Below are positions 59,453 through 64,000 of a stretch of 64,000 nt of DNA, piece by piece. The notes under the pieces are model-generated. The model worked only from the letters and a program-made list of their open reading frames with translations, was not told the DNA's origin and did not search any database. The stretch's first letter is position 1; each line of letters begins with the position of its first letter. Source of the stretch: Pseudomonadota bacterium (lineage in GTDB: Bacteria > Bdellovibrionota > Bacteriovoracia > Bacteriovoracales > Bacteriovoracaceae); NCBI GenBank assembly GCA_027487515.1, contig JAIYDL010000007.1, positions 186,001 through 250,000 of the forward strand, in the 5' to 3' direction. Made by a program: the position numbers and the translations under genes.

Positions 59453-59832
59453 GTGCAGAATCCGTAGCGCTTAAGGCCCTTAACGTACTTCTGTGCCTCC
59501 TCTTTTGACTTGAGGCCCCAGGCATTCAGCTTATCCTTTCCTCGAAGCAGGATGACGTAGTTCGTTTGCCGGAGTTTCTCAAACCGAAGGACGCATTTCC
59601 GACGGCTGATCTGCTCCTCGCAGATTCCCATGTCTTGGAGGCTGATCATCTCTTCGTAGAGGGCCTCGGGAGAACTCTCTCGCAGAGGGATCTTCGAATG
59701 GATCACGTTCCCCGACGCGAATTCCATGACTCGAATTCCCATCGTCGTCCCTGGCCGGATATCGCAGGGACTCTCGGCGTAGAGCGATTCATTAAAAGAG
59801 CATAGGAGGACAAAAAAGAATAACAGTCTCAT
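59449..59832 (-). CDS. Small secreted protein with cysteine-rich mature part
   Basis: 127 residues from ATG 59832, which begins the signal peptide (ends SLYAES). The mature part has about five cysteines (DIRPGTTMGIRV, ICEEQISRRKC, and a final FCT), suggesting disulfides, and a helix near its end (KSKEEAQKYVKGLKRYG). The last 15 residues resemble a small binding helix. It overlaps the following gene by four bases. No family recognised. The upstream ATG 59856 would place eight residues before the signal. Confidence 0.55.
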   Translation of the reverse strand: MRLLFFFVLLCSFNESLYAESPCDIRPGTTMGIRVMEFASGNVIHSKIPLRESSPEALYEEMISLQDMGICEEQISRRKCVLRFEKLRQTNYVILLRGKDKLNAWGLKSKEEAQKYVKGLKRYGFCT

Positions 59833-60015
59833 GGCGATAACCTTCTCAGTGTTCATGCGTTGAGGTGATTCTAGAGAAACCCTAAAAAAGTGCCAGTTGC
59901 TCGGTAAAGGTTTACGCCGGTGTTAAAAAATTCGACAGGTGAATACTTCAACTAAACCTCGACAGCCCCTAGGAAAATCTTGTACTTACGAGGCTTGTCG
60001 TGGTCCAGTGAAGAA

Positions 60016-60483
60016 ATGAAAATTGACATCAAAAAGCGCCTCCACCATCGCCCCCCGTATCTTCTCCTCGATGAAGTGATCGAGGCTTCAGCGCTTGCGA
60101 TCCATGTTCGTAAGGTGCCTCGCCTGGAAGAGTTTTATCTCCAGGGCCACTTTCCCGGTAGCCCCGTAGTGCCCGGCGCTCTGATGCAAGAAATGACGAC
60201 CCAAGCGGCGGGACTTTTGATCAGTGAGTTTCACTCCCCCGTACCGGATTACGATTCGGAGACAACCCCCGGTCACGCGCTTGGGGTACTGCGTGCGATC
60301 CATCATGCTAAGTACCGAAAGTTTGCCAGACCTGGGGATGTGCTCGAGATCAGGGCCGAGCTCATCCTCACTGTCGAGACCTCATTCCGTTTCCGCGGCT
60401 CGATCACCGTGGGATCAACGAAGATCATGTCTAACGAATTTACCCTCATGAACATCACCGAAGCTCAGCTCCGGGGAGAATAA
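60016..60483 (+). CDS. FabZ-like hotdog dehydratase
   Basis: 155 residues from ATG 60016. The FabZ core is clear: [13 protein letters not shown], then [21 protein letters not shown] with the catalytic His and Glu positions, and [18 protein letters not shown]. FabZ removes water from 3-hydroxyacyl-ACP. As it stands away from other fatty acid genes, a specialised dehydratase or a 3-hydroxydecanoyl-type relative is possible. It is followed two bases later by the DUF2256 gene, a surprising neighbour. Confidence 0.75.
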   Translation: MKIDIKKRLHHRPPYLLLDEVIEASALAIHVRKVPRLEEFYLQGHFPGSPVVPGALMQEMTTQAAGLLISEFHSPVPDYDSETTPGHALGVLRAIHHAKYRKFARPGDVLEIRAELILTVETSFRFRGSITVGSTKIMSNEFTLMNITEAQLRGE

Positions 60484-60485
60484 GC

Positions 60486-60653
60486 TTGGCGCATAAAAAA
60501 CTTTTCCTGCCCGTGAAAGACTGTCTGGCCTGCGGAAGGCCTTTCACCTGGCGCAAGAAATGGGAGAAGGTCTGGGAAGAAGTTCGCTACTGCAGTGACC
60601 GATGCCGCGGTTCGAAGAAGAAGACTCCTCCGAAAGGGCCTAGCTCCGGTTAG
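60486..60653 (+). CDS. DUF2256 small zinc-finger-like protein
   Basis: 55 residues from TTG 60486, with GGGAG seven bases upstream. [20 protein letters not shown] and [11 protein letters not shown] match the DUF2256 pattern (Cys-x2-Cys ... Cys-x3-Cys), a small protein usually found next to cryptochrome/photolyase genes. It is convergent with the photolyase gene and overlaps its 3' end by 14 bases. The Cys pattern suggests metal binding. Function unknown; it may aid photolyase cofactor or folding. Confidence 0.85.
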   Translation: MAHKKLFLPVKDCLACGRPFTWRKKWEKVWEEVRYCSDRCRGSKKKTPPKGPSSG

Positions 60654-62076
60654 TGTGTTTGCGGAGAATTTTTCCACTCTCTCGGACCGAGATGTCCGAT
60701 CCTCGAGCGCCGTAGAGGAGGTCCCGGGCCCGGCGTTGAGAGTCCTCCAGATTCACAATCCTTTCGGGATAGGTAACCCCGGGAACGTAACCGTAAAGGG
60801 TCGCTTCGAGGGGGGTGAGCTTCCAGGGTTCGTGGATATGATTCGGAGGCAGAACGGCCAGCTCGGGGACCCACTCACGGATGAAGCTCGCGTCCTGATC
60901 CTTTTCGAGGGATTGCTTCACGGGGTTGTAGATCCGGATGGTATTCACCCCCGTTACTCCCGCCTGCATCTGGAACTGTGGGAAGTGGATCCCTGGGTCA
61001 TAGTCAAGGAACATCCGCGCGAGATGCCGAGCTCCGGCCTGCCATGGCTGCCAGAGATGATGGGTCAGAAAGGAGACGACCATCGCTCGCATCCGGAAAT
61101 TGAGGTAGCCCGTCTGGCGCACACAGCGCATGCAAGCGTCCACGAGGGGGTACCCGGTCCTCCCCTCTTTCCAGGCGCGGTACAGGTCACGGTCAAGGTC
61201 CGTCCGAAGGTGATCGAAGCCTCGGTTCATGTTCCTGAACTCCAGCTCCTCCTCGGTTTCGAACTTCTGAATGAAATGGCAGCGCCACTGGAGTCGGGCG
61301 ATGAACTGGAGAATGTTCTTCTTCTCAGGGGCGTCTTTCAAAAGAGGAAGTGCCATCTGGTAAACCTGCCGCACAGAAAGATTTCCCCAGGCGAGATGGG
61401 CCGAGAGGCGCGAGCAGCTGTAGCGTCCCTGGGCCGGGACAGAAATGTTCTTTAAATAATCGAAGTGCCGGTGGTCAAGGAAATCTCCTAAGACTTGATG
61501 GGCCAGAGTTTCTCCACCGGCCTGGAAATCCCCAGCTCCGGAGGTCACCTCGTCCGGGAGATCCTGGGGAAGCCGAAGGCCAGTGACGTCGGCGAAGTGA
61601 ATCTTCGTAGGATCACTCGCCGCGACCGGATAGCGCATGGTCTGTGCCCATAGCCGCTCCCACTCTCGGCGGTCTCGGAGGGCCCGAACGACTCCGTTGG
61701 ATTGATACTCTTTCCAGGAGACGCCCTCCCGCCGGCACCAGCGCCGAACCGCCTTGTCTCGATCGTAGGTGACTTTCGTTCCTGTCTCTTGATGGGAGAA
61801 AAGATGCTTGATGGTAAAGGATCGAGAGATCTCGTCGAAGGCCGCAAGGACATCGAGGTGACCCCAAACAACCGGCACGAATTGGCCTAGGTCTTGGAGT
61901 GACTGGTAGGCAAAGCGCCAGTGCCGGGGATCCCAGTCATACGAGGTCCGGAGATCGGGTTCGAAACAAAAGAGTGGGATCACCGGGAGCTTTGACCGAG
62001 CCGCAGCGACGAGAGGGGCATGGTCACGCCACCGGAGGTCACGCTTGAACCAGACGACAGAAACTTCGGATCTCAT
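60640..62076 (-). CDS. Deoxyribodipyrimidine photolyase / cryptochrome
   Basis: 478 residues. N-terminal antenna domain ([26 protein letters not shown]). C-terminal FAD domain with [40 protein letters not shown] and [19 protein letters not shown], then the [13 protein letters not shown] strand. It resembles class I or related photolyases, which use blue light to repair pyrimidine dimers. Overlaps the upstream photolyase gene by four bases, so they form one operon. Repair activity inferred from family. Confidence 0.9.
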   Translation of the reverse strand: MRSEVSVVWFKRDLRWRDHAPLVAAARSKLPVIPLFCFEPDLRTSYDWDPRHWRFAYQSLQDLGQFVPVVWGHLDVLAAFDEISRSFTIKHLFSHQETGTKVTYDRDKAVRRWCRREGVSWKEYQSNGVVRALRDRREWERLWAQTMRYPVAASDPTKIHFADVTGLRLPQDLPDEVTSGAGDFQAGGETLAHQVLGDFLDHRHFDYLKNISVPAQGRYSCSRLSAHLAWGNLSVRQVYQMALPLLKDAPEKKNILQFIARLQWRCHFIQKFETEEELEFRNMNRGFDHLRTDLDRDLYRAWKEGRTGYPLVDACMRCVRQTGYLNFRMRAMVVSFLTHHLWQPWQAGARHLARMFLDYDPGIHFPQFQMQAGVTGVNTIRIYNPVKQSLEKDQDASFIREWVPELAVLPPNHIHEPWKLTPLEATLYGYVPGVTYPERIVNLEDSQRRARDLLYGARGSDISVRESGKILRKHTNRS

Positions 62077-63554
62077 CTTGTGACGGTCGAAATAAAATCT
62101 GAGCCGAGGGACAGCAGGCGCTTCTTCCGGACAGGGTCCATTTTCTCGAGAGTCCGGACCATCATGTTCAGCCGAGGATTTTTACCGAAGAAGTCGCTGT
62201 GGTTACTGATGAAGCGCCAGAACAGACCGTCCCAGACATCGCACCAGTCCCCTTTTTTGTAATCGGACATTTTCAGGATGTAATTGCTCCCGGAGATGTA
62301 GGGCTTCGTGGCGAAGATCCCACCGTCCGAGAACTGCCCCATCCCATAGACATTCGGGCCCATCACCCAGTCCGCGCTATCCACGAAGAATTCCATAAAC
62401 CAGCGGTGGACCTCCCGCGGATTTAACTCGGAAAGAAGCATGACGTTCGAGAGGATCATGAGTCTCTCGATGTGATGGCAGTAGCCGTACTCATTGGCCT
62501 TCCGGATGGCGTCGTCCACGGGGGGGAGACCCGTAGTGCCGTTGTACCAGTGGTCAGTGAGTTTGCGCTCATGCCCCCAGAAGTTGCGGCGATCTTCTTC
62601 CTCCGAGAAATTCTGATAAATCCCACGGACGAATTCTCTCCAGCCCATGACTTGCCGGACGAAGCCCTCGACCGAATGGAGTGGGATCGTGGGGTCCTTC
62701 TCTCGCGCTGAGACGACGGCCGCGATGACTTCGGCGGGAGTCAGAAGTCCCGCGTTCACAGCGGGAGAAATGATCGAATGGTAGAGGAACGGCGCCCGCG
62801 GCGTAATGGAGTCCTGATAGGAACCAAAATCCCGGATATGGTGATCGACGAAGTGACGGAGGGAGCGCAGCGCCCCCTTGCGATCAACCGGCAGCCAGAA
62901 GTTCCGAGACTCGCCAGGATGGTCTGGGAACCGTGTCTCGACCAGGAGGGAAACCTCATCGACGTGATCATTCGGTGCAGTCCGCACCGGCGGTTTGTTG
63001 GTCAGAGTCTTGGGTGCTTTCTTCCGGTTCTCAGCGTCGAAGCTCCACTGCCCTCCCTCCGGCTTCCCCTTTTCGGCAAGGAGGATCTTGAGGCGCTTGC
63101 GCTCACCCTCGTAGAAGGTCTTCATGAAGGGTTTCGGGTGACGAAGGAGGTACGCCTTGAAGTCTTGCCGTGGGCAGAGGAACATGGGCGTTTCGAACAC
63201 CTCGTAGTCCACGCCCCAGTCTTTCAAGGCCTGGAGGAGTGACGCTTCAAAAAACTTGTCCTGGATCTCCCCGATGGTGACGTGCTTGATCTTCTTCTTT
63301 AAGAGGAAGGCCCGCAGCCGATCCAGGTAGGAGAGCTCGGAGAGCTCCTCATAGTGGACCGTGTGCCCGGCCGCCCGGAGTTCGTCAGCGTAGGTGCGCA
63401 TGGCCGCAAGGAAAAAGATGAGCTTATGCTTGTGGTACTTGAAGTGTGTACAGAGGCCAACGTCTTCGGCCATGAACACGGGTGCCCCGATGTAGGATTT
63501 GTAAACACTTTGGGGGAAGAGTTGGTCGCCGAGGACGACGAGGGCCTTTGTCAT
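62073..63554 (-). CDS. Cryptochrome/photolyase of the FeS-BCP/DPRP family lacking the usual Cys cluster
   Basis: 493 residues. N-terminus [13 protein letters not shown] and later [20 protein letters not shown], then [22 protein letters not shown], match the bacterial 6-4 photolyase-related family (DPRP, pfam04244-like). In iron-sulfur members a Cys-x2-Cys ... Cys segment follows at DYC..C; here the same place reads [20 protein letters not shown], with only one Cys. The 4Fe-4S cluster is thus probably absent. It is the first gene of the photolyase operon, with a leaderless-type promoter. Confidence 0.85.
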   Translation of the reverse strand: MTKALVVLGDQLFPQSVYKSYIGAPVFMAEDVGLCTHFKYHKHKLIFFLAAMRTYADELRAAGHTVHYEELSELSYLDRLRAFLLKKKIKHVTIGEIQDKFFEASLLQALKDWGVDYEVFETPMFLCPRQDFKAYLLRHPKPFMKTFYEGERKRLKILLAEKGKPEGGQWSFDAENRKKAPKTLTNKPPVRTAPNDHVDEVSLLVETRFPDHPGESRNFWLPVDRKGALRSLRHFVDHHIRDFGSYQDSITPRAPFLYHSIISPAVNAGLLTPAEVIAAVVSAREKDPTIPLHSVEGFVRQVMGWREFVRGIYQNFSEEEDRRNFWGHERKLTDHWYNGTTGLPPVDDAIRKANEYGYCHHIERLMILSNVMLLSELNPREVHRWFMEFFVDSADWVMGPNVYGMGQFSDGGIFATKPYISGSNYILKMSDYKKGDWCDVWDGLFWRFISNHSDFFGKNPRLNMMVRTLEKMDPVRKKRLLSLGSDFISTVTR

Positions 63555-63560
63555 GTGGGG

Positions 63561-63566
63561 ATTCTA
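63561..63566 (-). promoter_or_regulatory. -10 element TAGAAT before the photolyase operon
   Basis: On the minus strand TAGAAT ends six bases before ATG 63554; no ribosome site fits. Candidate leaderless start. Confidence 0.5.
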
Positions 63567-63606
63567 AACTTATTGATGAAGGTTTGGTTCTTCCTCAGAG
63601 GAGTGT

Positions 63607-64000
63607 CTAAGATTTTTTAAATCGATGCTTGAGCCAAGGGATCAGCATCGGGAGAAGAGAGACGAAGATGACGGCAAAAATCACGATGGTGAAGTTGCGC
63701 TTGATGACCGGAATGTTGCCGAAGAAGTGACCGGCCAAGATGAAGGTGAAGACCCAAGCGATGGCACCAAAAACATTGTAGGCTAGAAACTTCTTGTAGT
63801 TCATGGATCCGATGCCAGCGACGAAGGGAGCAAAGGTCCTTACGATCGGCGCGAAGCGCGCAGCGACGATCGTGAACGAGCCCCACCGGTCATAGAATGA
63901 CTGGGTCTGAGTGAGGTAGGTGGGGTTGAAGAATCGGCTGTCTTGCCGAAAGACTTTGGGCCCGAGGTAGCGGCCGATGTGGTAGTTCACGGTATCACCC
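63607..64000 (-). CDS. DedA-family membrane protein (5' end outside window)
   Basis: The frame stays open to the right edge, so the N-terminus is missing. The codons beyond GTG 63990 read GDT before VNYHIGRYLG, matching the DedA sequence GD..NY.IGR. The visible 131 residues have FYDRWGSFTIVAARFAPIVRTFAPFVAG, the core DedA motif, GSMNYKKFLAYNVFGAIAW, and two membrane segments. DedA proteins (now linked with lipid-carrier and phosphatidylethanolamine flipping) are inner-membrane proteins. The start near the motif GD argues that about 80 residues lie outside. Confidence 0.88.
   Translation of the reverse strand, partial: GDTVNYHIGRYLGPKVFRQDSRFFNPTYLTQTQSFYDRWGSFTIVAARFAPIVRTFAPFVAGIGSMNYKKFLAYNVFGAIAWVFTFILAGHFFGNIPVIKRNFTIVIFAVIFVSLLPMLIPWLKHRFKKS

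Noticed and set aside
60595-61455. A 286-codon plus-strand frame downstream of DUF2256
   Set aside because: It is antisense to the photolyase gene and starts within the real DUF2256 frame.
1-64000. CRISPR arrays, insertion sequences, prophage genes, rRNA operon, cobalamin riboswitch near the BtuF-like gene
   Set aside because: I looked for regular repeats, transposase or integrase motifs and conserved RNA boxes and saw none.

Overview
The window looks like a piece of chromosome from a Gram-negative member of the Bdellovibrionota / Bacteriovoracia (predator-related) lineage. This is an inference from content: a TIGR02147-family regulator, exported proteins opening with a GNGG-type motif, many small lipoproteins, COG3014/LpoB/LPP20 lipoproteins, a histone H1-like protein, a Flp/Tad-like pilus locus and complete Kdo (lipid A core sugar) genes. 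Most of the sequence is moderately GC-rich and densely coding, with 1-, 4- and 8-base gene overlaps. Two stretches (about 2.1-7.3 kb and the gene at 16.9-20.0 kb) look more AT-rich and more accessory. I see no insertion sequence, prophage, CRISPR array, rRNA or origin.

Layout. 0-2.1 kb: an export system (FtsX-type permease running off the left edge, HlyD adaptor). 2.1-7.4 kb: accessory genes (GFA protein, two lipoproteins, a TIGR02147 regulator with a secreted partner, a VOC protein) ending in tRNA-Arg(UCU). 7.5-16.9 kb: housekeeping genes (rsgA, ScsB/DsbD-like reductant conduit, gpsA with a DUF493 gene, Sua5-type tRNA enzyme) among envelope proteins, including an exported alpha-crystallin-like protein. 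16.9-20.0 kb: a very large secreted protein. 20.1-24.4 kb: one operon making CMP-Kdo, kdsB-pyrG-kdsA-kdsC plus a membrane protein. 24.5-27.8 kb: TolC-family outer-membrane protein, a beta-barrel candidate and a SPOR protein. 28-32.4 kb: a very compact Flp/Tad-like pilus operon (pilin, TadE/G-like pseudopilins, secretin, TadA ATPase) with an H1-like gene lodged antisense just before the secretin. 32.5-42.1 kb: metalloprotease-like protein, EttA, a GspF/TadC-like membrane protein, an rRNA methyltransferase with a three-gene ABC-2 exporter, an Mpo1-like protein and an amidase operon. 42.2-47.2 kb: HhH protein, orphan nuoBCDI, HExxH protein. 47.3-51.2 kb: four lipoproteins likely linked to peptidoglycan synthase control. 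51.3-57.5 kb: superoxide dismutase, a PhoB/PhoR-like pair, and a FecR protein with a TPR/beta-barrel protein. 57.7-64 kb: transglutaminase-elicitor-like protein, small secreted proteins, a FabZ-like hotdog protein, a DUF2256 protein with two photolyase-family genes, and a DedA protein running off the right edge.

The most general signal I found is regulatory. At about ten transcription-unit starts a -10-like hexamer, often with a TGn extension, ends only 6-8 bases before the ATG, and most of these starts lack a Shine-Dalgarno sequence. This suggests widespread leaderless transcripts. Other notable points are a probable CTG start codon in the ABC exporter operon, the H1-like gene inside the pilus operon, a 124-base same-strand overlap in that operon, nuoBCDI without nuoA or nuoH, and a photolyase of the iron-sulfur family lacking the usual cysteine cluster.
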